NCBI RefSeq assembly: GCF_036320965.1
Contig: NC_092225.1
Span: forward strand, 60,491,108 to 60,555,107
Length of the DNA: 64,000 nt
Direction of reading: 5' to 3'
Source of the DNA: Panulirus ornatus
Taxonomy: Eukaryota; Arthropoda; Malacostraca; Decapoda; Palinuridae
Part shown: piece after piece, positions 1 through 12,361 of the stretch
How positions within the stretch are numbered: position 1 is the first letter of the stretch
Layout of the letters: every line of letters starts with the position of its first letter
Made by a program: the position numbers and the translations under genes
The notes under the pieces: generated by a model
Seen by the model: the letters and a program-made list of their open reading frames with translations, nothing else
Database searches by the model: none
What the model was told of the DNA's origin: nothing

Positions 1-3000
1 TCCTTGTATTTTAACTTTCTAAAAGGGGAAACAGAAGGAGTCATGCGGGGAGTGCTCATCCTCCTCGAAGGATCAGACTGGGGTGTCTAAATGTGTGTGA
101 TCGTAACCAAGATGAGAAAAAAGGGATGAGACAGATGATTATGTTTGAGGAAAGGAACCTGTATGTTTTGGCTCTGAGTGAAACAAAGCTCAAAGGGTAA
201 AGGGAAAAAGATTGGTTTGGGAATGTTTTGGGAGTAAAGTCAAGGGTCGGTGAGAGGACAAGAGCAAAGGAAGGAATAGCACTACTCATGAAACAGGAAT
301 TGTGGGAGTATGTAATAGAGTGTAAGAAAGGAAACTCTAGATTGATATGGTAAAACTGAAAGTGGATGGAGAGAGATGTGTGATTATTGGTGTCTATGCA
401 CCTGGTCATGAGAATAAAGATCATGGGAGGCAAGTGTTTTGGGAGCATCTGAGTGAGTGTGTTTATAGTTTGATGCATGTATTGAGACCAGGATTATACA
501 GTGATGGGTGATTTGAAATTTTGAATGCAAAGGTGAGTAATGTGGCAGTTGAGGGAATAATTGGTGTGCATGGGGTGTTCAGTGTTGCAAATGGAAATGA
601 TGAAGAGCTTGTAGATTTTTGTGATAAAAAAGGACTGATGATTGGCAATACCTTGTTTAAAAAGAGAGATATACATAAGTGTATACCGTCTTATGTAAGT
701 AGGAGGAAGTGAGGCCAGAGACAGAGTGCGTTTATGGATACGTGGTTTATTTAATAGGGCGCGTTGAAAAGAAAGACTTTAGGATGTTAATGTGCTGAAA
801 GGTGCAACTGGAGGAATGTCTGATCATATCTTGTAGAGGCGAAGGTGAAGATTTGCATAAGTTTTCATAAAAGAAGAGAGAATGTTGGGGTGAAGAGAGT
901 GGTGAGAGTAAGTGAGCTTGGGAAGGAGACTTGTGTGAGGAAATACCAGGAGAGACTGAGTGCAGAATGGAAAAAGATGAGAGCTAAGTAACGTAAGAGT
1001 GAGTGGGAGAATAGGACGCTATTATAGGGAAGCAGTGATGGCTTGAGACACAAGATGCTTGTGCATGATAATGTGGGAGGTTAGGCCGATTAGAAAGGGG
1101 TAGTGAGTGGTGAATGAAAAGTAAGATTATTAGTGAAAGAGAAGAGAGAGGCATTTGGACGACTTTTGCAGGGAAATAGTGCAAATGAGTGGGAGATGTA
1201 TGAAAGAAAGAGGCAAGAGGTCAAGAGAAAGGTGCAAGAGGTGAAAAAGAGGGCAAATGAGAGTTAGGGTGAGAGAGTATCATTAAATTTTAGGGAGAAT
1301 AAAAAGATGTTTTGAAAGGAGGTTAAGAAAGTGCGTAAGACAAGAGAAAAAATGGGAACATCGGTGAAGGGGGCTAATGGGGAGGTAATAACAAGTAGTG
1401 GTGATGAGAGAAGGAAGATACGTGATTATCTGAGGTTCGTTGATTTTAGATGATAGAGTGACAGATACAGGGAGTTTTGGTCTAGGTGGTGTGCGAAGTG
1501 AGAATATCAGAGAGAATGGTTTGGTAAACAAGAAAGAGGCAGTGAAAGCTTTGATGTAGATGAAAGCCGGCAAGCGGCGGATTTTGGGATGGTATTGCAG
1601 TGGAATATATCAAAAAGGGGGGTGACTGTGTTGTTCACTGGTTGGTGAGGATATTCAATGTATGTATGGTTCATGGTGAAGTGCCTGAGGATTGGTGGAA
1701 TGCATGCATAATGCCATTGTGAAAAGACAAAGGGGATAAAGGTGAGTGTTCAAATTACAGAGGTATAAGTTTGTTGAGTATTCCTGGGAAATTTTATGGA
1801 GGGTAGTGATTGATTAAAGTGATGGCATGCATAGAACCTCAGATTGGGGAAGAGCAGTGTGGTTTCAGAAGTGGTAGAGGATTCTTGGATCACATGTTTG
1901 CATTGAAGAAAAGGAAGTAAATTACTTAGAAAAACAGAGGGATATGTATGTAGCATTTATGGATCTGGAGAAGGCATATGATAGAGTTGATAGAGATGCT
2001 TTCTGTGGAGGTATTAAGAGTATATGGTGTGGGAGGCAAGTTCCTACAAACAGTGAAAGCCTTATCGAGGATGTAAGGCATCTGTACGAGTAGGAGGAGA
2101 GAAAAGTGATTGGTCATCATTAAATGTCGGTATGCGGCAGGGGTGCGTGATGTCTCCGTGATTGTTTAATTTGTTTATGGATGGGATTGTTAGGGAGGTG
2201 AATGCAAGAGTTTTGGAGAGAGGGGCTCAAGCATGCAGTCTGTTGTGGATGAGAGGGCGTGGGAAGTGAGTCAGTTGTTGTTTGCTGATAATACAGCACT
2301 GGTGGCTGATTCGGGTGAGAAACTGCAGAAGCTGTGACTGAGTTTGGTAAAGTGTGTTAAAGAAGAAAGCTGAGAGTAAAATGTGAAAAAGAGCAAGGTT
2401 ATTAGGTACAGTAGGGTTAAGGGACAAGTCAATTGGGAGGTACGTTTGATGGAGAAAAAGTGGAGGAAGTGAATTGTTTTAGATATCTGGCAGTGGAATC
2501 AGCGATGAGCGAGTGAAGCGGAAGTGAATCACAGGGTGGGGGAGGGGTCCGAAGGTTCAGGGAGAGTGGAAGAATGTGTGAAAGGCGAGAACATTACTTC
2601 AGAGAGCAAAAATTGGTATGTATGAAGGAAAATTGGTTCCAACAATGTTATATAGTTGCAAGGCGTGGGCTATAGATAGGGTTGTTCGGAGGAGGGTGGA
2701 TTCGTTTGAAATATATGTTTGAGGACAATATGTGGTGTGAGGTGGTTTGACCGAGTGAGCAATGAAAGGGTAAGAGAAATGTGTGGTAATAAAAAGAGTG
2801 TGGTTGAGAGAGCAGAAGAGAGTGTGTTGAAATGGTTTGGTCACATCGAAAGATTAAGCGAGGAAAGATTGACAAAAAGGATATATGTGTCAAAGACTGG
2901 GAGGGAACGAGGAGAAGTGGAGACAAATTGGATGTGGAAGGATGAAGTGAAAAAGATTTTGAGTGATCGGGGGACTGAACATGCAGGAGGGTGAAAGACG

Positions 3001-3628
3001 TGTAAGGAATAGAGTGAATTGAACGTATGAGTATACCCGGGTCGCGCGTTGCAGTGGATTGAACCAGGGCATGTGAAGCGTCTGAGGTAAACCATGGAAA
3101 GTTTGGGTCGGGCCTGGATGTGGAAAGGGAGCTGTGGTTTCGGTGCATTATACATGACAGCTAGAGACTGAGTGTGAACGAATGTGGCCTTTGTTTTCTT
3201 TTCGCAGCGCTACCCTCGCGCGCGTGCTGGGGGAGAGGGATGTCATTTAATGTGTGGCGGGGTGGCGACGGAATGAATACAGGCACCAAAGTATGAATTA
3301 TGTACATGAGTACGTATGTATATGTCTGTGTAAGTATGAATTATGTACATGAGTACGTATGTATATGTCGGTGTAAGTATGAATTATGTACATGAGTACG
3401 TATGTATATGTCTGTGTAAGTATAAATATATATATACGTTGAAATGTATAGGTATGTATATGTTCGTGTGTGGACGTGTAAGTACATGCATGTGTAAATG
3501 AAGGGTTGGGCCATTCTACGAAGTTTCATTGCTCTAGACTCGTTAGCGCAGGAGAAGGCCGGGGAAAAAAAAAAAAAAACCAAAAGTATGACAAGTATAA
3601 ATAAATAAATAAATAAATATATATATTT
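1..3628 (+). pseudogene. L family LINE, copy A, decayed EN-RT retrotransposon
   Basis: Sense copy of the L family. The window starts inside its leader, about 12 bases before a stretch that reads aactttctaaaaggggaaac. EN and RT are recognisable only as pieces in changing frames: the region after GDLN (521-712) and the C-terminal [12 protein letters not shown] / [16 protein letters not shown] block (2,719-2,994). Disabling changes include TAG at 1,557-1,559, TGA at 1,720-1,722, TGG to TGA at 2,159-2,161, and an RT box read as F-A-D-N (2,283-2,291) where FADD is expected. Many single-base indels are also present. The 3' UTR is of the long type and carries a triplicated 43-bp unit. The copy ends in TAAA repeats and a TATA tract. 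Family assignment is secure; the RTE-like clade label is inferred from layout (one EN-RT ORF, short-repeat tail, about 3.2-3.6 kb). Confidence 0.9.
3290..3425 (+). repeat. 43-bp tandem triplication in the L 3' UTR (copy A)
   Basis: Three direct copies start at 3,290, 3,333 and 3,376, each opening with agtatgaattatgtacatga. The same triplication occurs in copy C (from 7,814) and copy D (from 12,039), whereas copy E and the fragment at 25,063-25,455 have one unit. It is therefore a derived mark shared by A, C and D. Confidence 0.9.
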
Positions 3629-3637
3629 TTTTTTTTT

Positions 3638-4411
3638 TGCTTTGTTGCTGTCTCCCCGCGTTTGCGAGGTAGCGCAAGGAAACAGACGAAAGAAATGGCC
3701 CAACCCACCCCCATACACATGTATATACATACGTCCACACAACTCAAATATACATACCTACACAGCTTTCCATGGTTTACCCGAGAACGCTCACATGCCC
3801 TGATTCAATCCACTGACAGCACGTCAACCCCGTATACCACATCGATCCAATTCACTCTATTCCTTGCCCTTATTCATATTTCACCCTCCTAGCATGTTCA
3901 GGCCCCGATCACACAAAATCTTTTTCACTCCATCTTTCCACCTCCATATGGGGTCTCCCACTTCTCCTCGTTCCTCCACCTCCGACACATATATCCTCTT
4001 GGTCAATCTTTCCTCACTCATTCTCTCCATGTGCCCAAACCATTTCAAAACACCTCTTCTGCTCTCTCAACCACACTCTTTTTATTTCCACACATCTCTC
4101 TTACCCTTACGTTACTTATTCGATCAAACCACCTCACACACACATTGTCCTCAAACATCTCATTTCCAGCACATCCAACCTCCTGCGCACAACCTCAATC
4201 CAGAGCCCACGCCTCGCAACCATACAAAATTGTTGGAACCACTATCCTTCAAACATACCCATTTTTGCTTTCCGAGATAATGTTCTCGACTTCCACACAT
4301 TCTTCAAAGGCTCCCAGGATTTTCGCCCCCTCCCCCACCCTATGATCCACTTCCGCTTCATGGTCCATCCGCTGCAGATCACTCCAGATAATCTAAAACA
4401 CTTTACTTCCT

Positions 4412-4412
<1 letters not shown>
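3638..4412 (-). mobile_element. L family 3' fragment, antisense, short-UTR type
   Basis: Reverse-strand copy of the last ~190 codons and the short 3' UTR of L, facing the 3' end of copy A tail to tail across TAAA/TATA/T-run sequence. Reading the minus strand, it begins inside the CFRYLGVDL block (4,412 side) and runs through the [14 protein letters not shown] and [16 protein letters not shown] motifs to the terminal gcgaggtagcgc hairpin-like motif. It stops abruptly against (AT)n at the same base position of L as the fragment at 12,362-13,143, which points to a shared duplication history. Confidence 0.9.
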
Positions 4413-4459
<47 letters not shown>

Positions 4460-4470
4460 TATAATATATA

Positions 4471-4519
<49 letters not shown>
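4413..4519. repeat. (AT)n microsatellite, interrupted
   Basis: About 105 bases of TA dinucleotides with a few phase breaks. It separates the antisense L fragment from the start of copy C. Confidence 0.97.
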
Positions 4520-4521
<2 letters not shown>

Positions 4522-7500
4522 GTGAACGATACCGGGGGACTAGAAACCCTTCCCTCCTTGTATTTTAACTTTCTAAAAGGGGAAACAGAAGGAGTCATGC
4601 GGGGAGTGCTCATCCTCCTCGAAGGATCAGACTGGGGTGTCTAAATGTGTGTGATCGTAACCAAGATGAGAAAAAAGGAGAGACAGATGAAATGTTTTGA
4701 GGAAAGGAACCTGTATGTTTTGGCTCTGAGTGAAACAAAGCTCAAGAGTAAAGGAAAGATTGGTTTGGGAATGTTTTGGGAGTAAAGTCAAGGGTCGGTG
4801 AGAGGACAAGAGCAAAGGAAGGAGTAGCACCACTCCTGAAGCAGGAGTTGTGGGAGTATGTAATAGAGTGTAAGAAAGGAAACTCTAGATTGATATGGGT
4901 AAAACTGAAAGTGGATGGAGAGAGATGTGTGATTATTGGTGTCTATGCACCTGGTCATGAGAATAAAGATCATGGGAGGCAAGTGTTTTGGGAGCATCTG
5001 AGTGAGTGTGTTAGTAGTTTTGATGCATGAGACCGGGATATAGTGATGGGTGATTTGAATGCAAAGGTGAGTAATGTGGCAGTTGAGGGAATAATTGGTG
5101 TGCATGGGGTGTTCAGTGTTGCAAATGGAAATGATGAAGAGCTTGTAGATTTTTGTGATAAAAAAGGACTGATGATTGGCAATACCTTGTTTAAAAAGAG
5201 AGATATACATAAGTATACGTATGTAAGTAGGAGAGAAGGCCAGAGAGCGTTACTGGATTACGTGTTAATTGATAGGCGCGTGAAAGAAAGACTTTAGGAT
5301 GTTAATGTGCTGAGAGGTGCAACTGGAGGTATGTCTGACCATTATCTTGTGGAGGCTAACGTGAAGATTTGTAGAGGTTTTCAGAAAAGAAGAGAGAATG
5401 TTGGAGTGAAGAGAGTTGTGAGAGTAAGTGAGCATGGGAAAGAGACTTGTGTGAGGAAATACCAGGAGAGACTGAGTGCAGAATGGAAAAAGATGAGAGC
5501 AAAGTACGTAAGGGGACGTGGGGTGAAGGAATAGGGACGTATTTAGGGAAGCAGTGATGGCTTGAGACACAAGATGCTTGTGCATGATAATGTGGGAGGT
5601 TAGGCCGATTAGAAAGGGGTAGTGAGTGGTGAATGAAAAGTAAGATTATTAGTGAAAGAGAAGAGAGAGGCATTTGGACGACTTTTGCAGGGAAATAGTG
5701 CAAATGAGTGGGAGATGTATGAAAGAAAGAGGCAAGAGGTCAAGAGAAAGGTGCAAGAGGTGAAAAAGAGGCAAATGAGAGTTAGGGTGAGAGAGTATCA
5801 TTAAATTTTAGGGAGAATAAAAAGATGTTTTGAAAGGAGGTTAAGAAAGTGCGTAAGACAAGAGAAAAAATGGGAACATCGGTGAAGGGGGCTAATGGGG
5901 AGGTAATAACAAGTAGTGGTGATGAGAGAAGGAGATACAGTGAGTATCTTAGGTTTCGTTGAATTTTAGATGATAGAGTGACAGATACAGGGAGTTTTGG
6001 TCTAGGTGGTGTGCGAAGTGAGAATATCAGAGAGAATGGTTTGGTAAACAGAGTAAAGAGCAGTTGAAAGCTTTGATGTAGATGAAAGCCGGCAAGGCGG
6101 CGGATTTGGATGGTATAGCAGTGGAATATATCAAAAAGGGGGGTGACTGTGTTGTTCACTGGTTGGTGAGGATATTCAATGTATGTATGGTTCATGGTGA
6201 AGTGCCTGAGGATTGGTGGAATGCATGCATAATGCCATTGTGAAAAGACAAAGGGGATAAAGGTAAGTGTTTCAAATTACAGAGGTATAAGTTTGTTGAG
6301 TATTCCTGGGAAATTTTATGGGAGGTTTGATTGAGAAGTGAAGCAGCATAAAACAGCGAGATTGGGGAAGAGCAGTGTGGTTTCAGAAGTGGTAGAGGAT
6401 TCTTGGATCACATGTTTGCTTTGAAGAATGTATGTGATAATTACTTATAATAACAGAGGATATGTATGTAGCATTTATGGATCTGGAGAAGGCATATGAT
6501 AGATTTGATAAGAGATGCACTGTGGAAGGAATTAAGAGTATATGGTGTGGGAGGCAAGTTCCTACAAACAGTGAAAAGCCCTTTATCGAGGATGTAAGGC
6601 AATCTGTTACGAGTAGGATGGAGAGAAAAGTGATTGGTCATCATTAAATGTCGGTATGCGGCAGGGGTGCGTGATGTCCTCCGTGATTGTTTAATTTGTT
6701 TATGGATGGGGTTGTTAGGGAGGTGAATGCAAGAGTTTTGGAGAGAGGGGCTCAAGCATGCAGTCTGTTGTGGATGAGAGGGCGTGGGAAGTGAGTCAGT
6801 TGTTGTTTGCTGATAATACAGCACTGGTGGCTGATTCGGGTGAGAAACTGCAGAAGCTGTGACTGAGTTTGGTAAAGTGTGTTAAAGAAGAAAGCTGAGA
6901 GTAAAATGTGAAAAAGAGCAAGGTTATTAGGTACAGTAGGGTTAAGGGACAAGTCAATTGGGAGGTACGTTTGATGGAGAAAAAGTGGAGGAAGTGAATT
7001 GTTTTAGATATCTGGCAGTGGATTCAGCGGATTGGAGCTATGGAAGCGGAAGTGAATCACAGGGTGGGGAGGGTCTAAGGTTCTGGAGCGTGGAAGAATG
7101 TGTGAAAGGCGAGAACATTACTTCAGAGGAGCAAACAGTGGTATGAATGAAGGAAAATTGGTTCCAACAATGTTATATAGTTGCAAGGCGTGGGCTATAG
7201 ATAGGTTTGTGCGGAGGAGGGTGGATTCGTAGGAAAATTATATGTTTGAGGACAATATGTGGTGTGAGGTGGTTTGACCGAGTGAGCAATGAAAGGGTAA
7301 GAGAAATGTGTGGTAATAAAAAGAGTGTGGTTGAGAGAGCAGAAGAGAGTGTGTTGAAATGGTTTGGTCACATCGAAAGATTAAGCGAGGAAAGATTGAC
7401 AAAAAGGATATATGTGTCAGACTTGGAGGAACGAGGAGAAGTGGGAGACCAATTGGATGTGGAAGGATGAAGTGAAAAAGATTTTGAGTGATCGGGGTCT

Positions 7501-8140
7501 GAACAGCAGGAGGTGAAAGACGTGTAAGGAATAGAGTGAATTGGAACTATGTGGTATACCGGGGTCGGCGCTGTTGTCAGTGGATTGAACCAGGGCATGT
7601 GAAGCGTCTGAGGTAAACCATGGAAAGTTTGGGTCGGGCCTGGATGTGGAAAGGGAGCTGTGGTTTCGGTGCATTATACATGACAGCTAGAGACTGAGTG
7701 TGAACGAATGTGGCCTTTGTTTTCTTTTCGCAGCGCTACCCTCGCGCGCGTGCTGGGGAGAGGGATGTCATTTAATGTGTGGCGGGGTGGCGACGGAATG
7801 AATACAGGCACCTAGTATGAATTATGTACATGAGTACGTATGTATATGTCTGTGTAAGTATGAATTATGTACATGAGTACGTATGTATATGTCGGTGTAA
7901 GTATGAATTATGTACATGAGTACGTATGTATATGTCTGTGTAAGTATAAATATATATATACGTTGAAATGTATAGGTATGTATAATGTGCGTGGTGTGTA
8001 CGTGTAAGTAAATAGGCATTGTGTATATAATGGGTTGGGCCGATTCTTTCGAGTTTCATTGCGCTACGTCGTTAGCGCATGAGAAGGCGACAAGGTATGA
8101 CAAGTATAAATAAATAAATAAATAAATATATATATTTTTT
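4520..8140 (+). pseudogene. L family LINE, copy C, decayed EN-RT retrotransposon
   Basis: Sense copy starting directly after (AT)n with aagtgaacgataccggggga, then a leader also seen at 13,233. EN pieces are readable: KLKVDGERCVIIGVYAPGH (4,776-5,030 frame), MGDLNAKVSN and DYVLIDRR (5,043-5,297), GGMSDHYLVEAN (5,307-5,534). RT is fragmented, with TAG at 6,079-6,081, TGA at 6,241-6,243, TGA at 6,684-6,686 and F-A-D-N at the RT catalytic box (6,806-6,817). The C-terminal block survives at 7,207-7,470. Differences from copy A are mostly one- or two-base indels. The 3' UTR is long type with the 43-bp triplication at 7,814-7,942. Confidence 0.9.
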
Positions 8141-8149
8141 TTTTTTTTG

Positions 8150-8232
8150 GGTTTGTCGCTGTCTCCCCGCGTTTGCGAGGTAGCGCAAGGAAACAGACGA
8201 AAGAAATGGCCCAACCCACCCCCATACACATG
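8150..8232 (-). mobile_element. L family 3' tail remnant, antisense
   Basis: Only the terminal ~80 bases of the antisense fragment that follows copies A and D: ctgtctccccgcgtttgcga, the gcgaggtagcgc motif and the run to the tgtgtatggggg stretch of the 3' UTR. It breaks off at about 8,232. The rest of the antisense fragment seen in the other units is missing and the C-depleted block follows. Confidence 0.85.
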
Positions 8233-8280
8233 GTGTGTATGTAGTAATCTATAGAATTGTGTATTTCAATTAAATGAGGC

Positions 8281-8863
8281 AAGTTAAAGTGATAGAGGAT
8301 ATGGAAAGGTTTATTTAATAGGTATGAAGATTAAAAGGTTTAATATGAGAGAATTGGATAGAGTGAAGGGAAATGTGTTATAAATAAGGGATGGGGATGA
8401 AAAGTGATATATTTTGAGTGGATAGAATGATTGAAATAAGAATTGGGGGGAGGAAAAATGAGAATAGGGAAATAATAATAAGTATATGTTTTAAGAGGGG
8501 TATATGAGGGAATATATTGATAGCATGGGGAAATTTTAATGTGGGATTATTATAAAAGAGGAGGAGAGAGATTAATAAAGAGGTGGTGTGTGAATATATG
8601 ATAGAGTTAAAGGTATGGTAGGTTGATGAATTAATAAGAATAATATAGGGGGAAGATTATGAGATGGTAATATATGAAGTAGAAGGAGGATATAGGAGTG
8701 AATGGTGGAAATAGAATAGATTATGTATTTATGGGGGGGTTAATAGTGAATGATATATGTAAATGGTGGGGGAGTGAAGTGTGGTTGGGAGAGGTAGGAA
8801 TAATATGGAGATTGGAGAAAGGTGGGTAGAAAAAGAAAAAATATTGGTAGAAATATTTGAAGG
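8281..8863 (+). other. Cytosine-depleted block with AP-endonuclease-like motifs
   Basis: Between C8,280 and C8,864 the plus strand has a single cytosine, at 8,524, in 583 bases. G is abundant, so this is strand-specific loss of C and not low GC. Two stretches look like APE-type endonuclease motifs: WGNFNVG (about 8,526-8,546; compare MGDLNAKV of L) and GGNRIDYVF (about 8,704-8,730; compare LLDYVLID). Their ~180-base spacing is close to the ~200 bases in L, and bases 8,520-8,545 align by eye with the L segment around GDLN. It is not an open frame. Interpretation: a decayed or artefactual EN region of an L-like element. What removed the cytosines is unknown. Confidence 0.6.
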
Positions 8864-11800
8864 CTCAGATTGGAGTGTCTAAATGTGTGTGGATGTCACC
8901 AAGATGAGAAAAAAGGAGAGATTGGTAGTATGTTTTGAGGAAAGGAACCTGTATGTTTTGGCTCTGAGTGAAGTGAAGCTCAAGGGTAAAGGGGAAGAGT
9001 GGTTTGGGAATGTTTTTGGAGTAAAGTCAGGGGCTGGTGAAAGGACAAGAGCAAAGGAAGGAGTAGCACCACTCCTGAAGCAGGAGTTGTGGGAGTATGT
9101 GATAGAGCGTAAAAAAGTAAACTCTAGATTGATATGGGTAAAACTGAAAGTGGATGGAGAGAGATGTGTGATTATTGGTGTCTATGCACCTGGTCATGAG
9201 AATAAAGATCATGGGAGGCAAGTGTTTTGGGAGCAGCTGAATGAGTGTGTTAGCAGCTTTGATGCACGAGGCCGGGTTATAGTGATAGATCATTTGAATG
9301 CAAAGGTGAGCAATGTGGCAGTTGAGGGTATAATTGGTCTACATGGGTTATTCAGTGTTGTAAATGGAAATGGTCAAGAGCATGTAGATTTGTGTGCTGA
9401 AAAAGAACTGGTGAGTGTGAATACCTGGATTAAAGAGAAATATACATAAGTATACGTATGTAAGCAGGAAAGATGACCAGAGTGCGTTATTGGATAACGT
9501 GTTAATTGATGGGCGCGCGAAAGGGAGACTTTTTGATGTTAATGTGCTGAAAGGTGCAACTGGAGGAATGTCTGATCATTATCTTGTAGAGGCGAAGGTG
9601 AAGATTTGCATAAGTTTTCATAAAAGAAGAGAGAATGTTGGGGTGAAGAGAGTGGTGAGAGTAAGTGAGCTTGGGAAGGAGACTTGTGTGAGGAAATACC
9701 AGGAGAGACTGAGTGCAGAATGGAAAAAGATGAGAGCAAAGTACGTAAGGGGAGTGGGGGAGGAATAGGACGTATTTAGGGAAGCAGTGATGGCTTGAGC
9801 AAAAGATGCTTGTGGCATGAGAAGTGTGGGAGGTAGGCAGATTAGAAAGGGTAGTGAGTGGTGGAATGAAGAAGTAAGATTATTAGTGAAAGAGAATAGA
9901 GAGGCATTTGGACGACTTTTGCAGGGAAATAGTGCAAATGAGTGGGAGATGTATGAAAGAAAGAGGCAAGAGGTCAAGAGAAAGGTGCAAGAGGTGAATG
10001 AGAGTTAGGGTGAGAGAGTATCATTAAATTTTAGGGAGAATAAAAAGATGTTTTGAAAGGAGGTTAAGAAAGTGCGTAAGACAAGAGAAAAAATGGGAAC
10101 ATCGGTGAAGGGGGCTAATGGGGAGGTAATAACAAGTCGTGGTGATGAGAGAAGGAGATGGAGTGAGTATCTTGAGGGTTCGTTGAATTTTAGATGATAG
10201 AGTGACAGATACAGGGAGTTTTGGTCTAGGTGGTGTGCGAAGTGAGAATATCAGAGAGAATGGTTTGGTAAACAGAGAAGAGGCAGTGAAAGCTTTGATG
10301 TAGATGAAAGCCGGCAAGGCGGCGGATTTGGATGGTATTGCAGTGGAATATATCAAAAAGGGGGGTGACTGTGTTGTTCACTGGTTGGTGAGGATATTCA
10401 ATGTATGTATGGTTCATGGTGAAGTGCCTGAGGATTGGTGGAATGCATGCATAATGCCATTGTGAAAAGACAAAGGGGATAAAGGTAAGTGTTCAAGTTA
10501 CAGAGGTATAAGTTTGTTGAGTATTCCTGGGAAATTTTATGGGAGGGTTGTGATTGAGAAAGTGAAGGCATGAATAGAACATCAGATTGGGGAAGAGCAG
10601 TGTGGTTTCAGAAGTGGTAGAGGATTCTTGGATCACATGTTTGCTTAGAAGAATGTATGTGAGAATTACTTAGAAAAACAGAGGGATATGTATGTAGCAT
10701 TTATGGATCTGGAAAGAGCATATGATAGAGTTGATAGAGATGCTCTGTGGAAGGTATTAAGAGTATATGGTGTGGGAGGCAAGTTCCTACAAACAGTGAA
10801 AAGCCTTTATCGAGGATGTAAGGCATCTGTACGAGTAGGAGGAGAGAAAAGTGATTGGTCATCAGTAAATGTCGGTATGCGGCAGGGGTGCGTGATGTCT
10901 CCGTGATTGTTTAATTTGTTTATGGATGGGGTTGTTAGGGAGGTGAATGCAAGACTTTTGGAGAGAGGGGCTCAAGCATGCAGTCTGTTGTGGATGAGAG
11001 GGCGTGGGAAGTGAGTCAGTTGTTGTTTGCTGATAATACAGCACTGGTGGCTGATTCGGGTGAGAAACTGCAGAAGCTGGTGACTGAGTTTGGTAAAGTG
11101 TGTTAAAGAAGAAAGCTGAGAGTAAATGTGAACAAGAGCAAGGATATTAGGTACAGTAGGGTTAAGGGACAAGTCAATTGGGAGGTACGTTTGAATGGAG
11201 AAAAAGTGGAGGAAGTGAATTGTTTTAGATATCTGGCAGTGGATTCAGCGGATGGAGCTATGGAAGCGGAAGTGAATCACAGGGTGGGGGAGGGGTCGAA
11301 GGTTCTGGGAGCGTGGAAGAATGTGTGAAAGGCGAGAACATTACTTCAGAGAGCAAAAATTGGTATGTATGAAGGAAAATTGGTTCCAACAATGTTATAT
11401 AGTTGCAAGGCGTGGGCTATAGATAGGGTTGTTCGGAGGAGGGTGGATTCGTTGGAATTTATATGTTTGAGGACAATATGTGGTGTGAGGTGGTTTGACC
11501 GAGTGAGCAATGAAAGGGTAAGAGAAATGTGTGGTAATAAAAAGAGTGTGGTTGAGAGAGCAGAAGAGAGTGTGTTGAAATGGTTTGGCCACATCGAAAG
11601 ATTAAGCGAGGAAAGATTGACAAAAAGGATATATGTGTCAGACTTGGAGGGAACGAGGAGAAGTGGGAGACCAAATTGGATGTGGAAGGATGAAGTGAAA
11701 AAGATTTTGAGTGATCGGGGTCTGAACATGCAGGAGGGTGAAAGACGTGTAAGGAATAGAGTGAATTGGAACTATGTGGTATACCGGGGTCGGCGCGTTG

Positions 11801-12352
11801 TCAGTGGATTGAACCAGGGCATGTGAAGCGTCTGAGGTAAACCATGGAAAGTTTGGGTCGGGCCTGGATGTGGAAAGGGAGCTGTGGTTTCGGTGCATTA
11901 TACATGACAGCTAGAGACTGAGTGTGAACGAATGTGGCCTTTGTTTTCTTTTCGCAGCGCTACCTCGCGCGCGTGCTGGGGGAGAGGGATGTCATTTAAT
12001 GTGTGGCGGGGTGGCGACGGGAATGAATACAGGCACCAAGTATGAATTATGTACATGAGTACGTATGTATATGTCTGTGTAAGTATGAATTATGTACATG
12101 AGTACGTATGTATATGTCGGTGTAAGTATGAATTATGTACATGAGTACGTATGTATATGTCTGTGTAAGTATAAATATATATATATACGTTGAAATGTAT
12201 AGGTATGTATATGTGCGTGTGTGGACGTGTAAGTATATGCATGTGTATATGAATGGGTTGGGCCATTCTTTCGAGTTTCATTGCGCTACGTCGTTAGCGC
12301 AGGAGAAGGCGACAAGGTATGACAAGTATAAATAAATAAATAAATAAATATA
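8861..12352 (+). pseudogene. L family LINE, copy D, decayed EN-RT retrotransposon
   Basis: Sense copy beginning abruptly inside the leader (gaaggctcagattggagtgt). EN is open for 188 codons (8,883-9,449): ALSEVKLKG with the motif Glu, VYAPGHENKDHG, then VIVIDHLNAKV, where the usual G-D of GDLN reads D-H, so the catalytic Asp position is altered. DYVL reads DNVL at 9,490-9,768, while SDHYLVEAKVK is kept. RT palm motif AFMDLERAYDRVDRDALW lies at 10,688-10,906, followed by MRQGCVMSP and TGA at 10,904-10,906. The catalytic box is F-A-D-N (11,026-11,037). Other stops are TAG 10,301-10,303 and TGA 10,463-10,465, shared with A and C. The C-terminal block is open at 11,365-11,826. The 43-bp triplication starts at 12,039. 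Confidence 0.9.
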
Positions 12353-12361
12353 TATATTTTT

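Noticed and set aside
2648..3148. Long minus-strand ORFs over L copies (also 11,346-11,729, 42,518-43,231, 37,680-38,441)
   Set aside because: They are shadows of the purine-rich LINE coding strand, Ser/Pro/Leu/His-rich, and disappear where the sense frame is intact.
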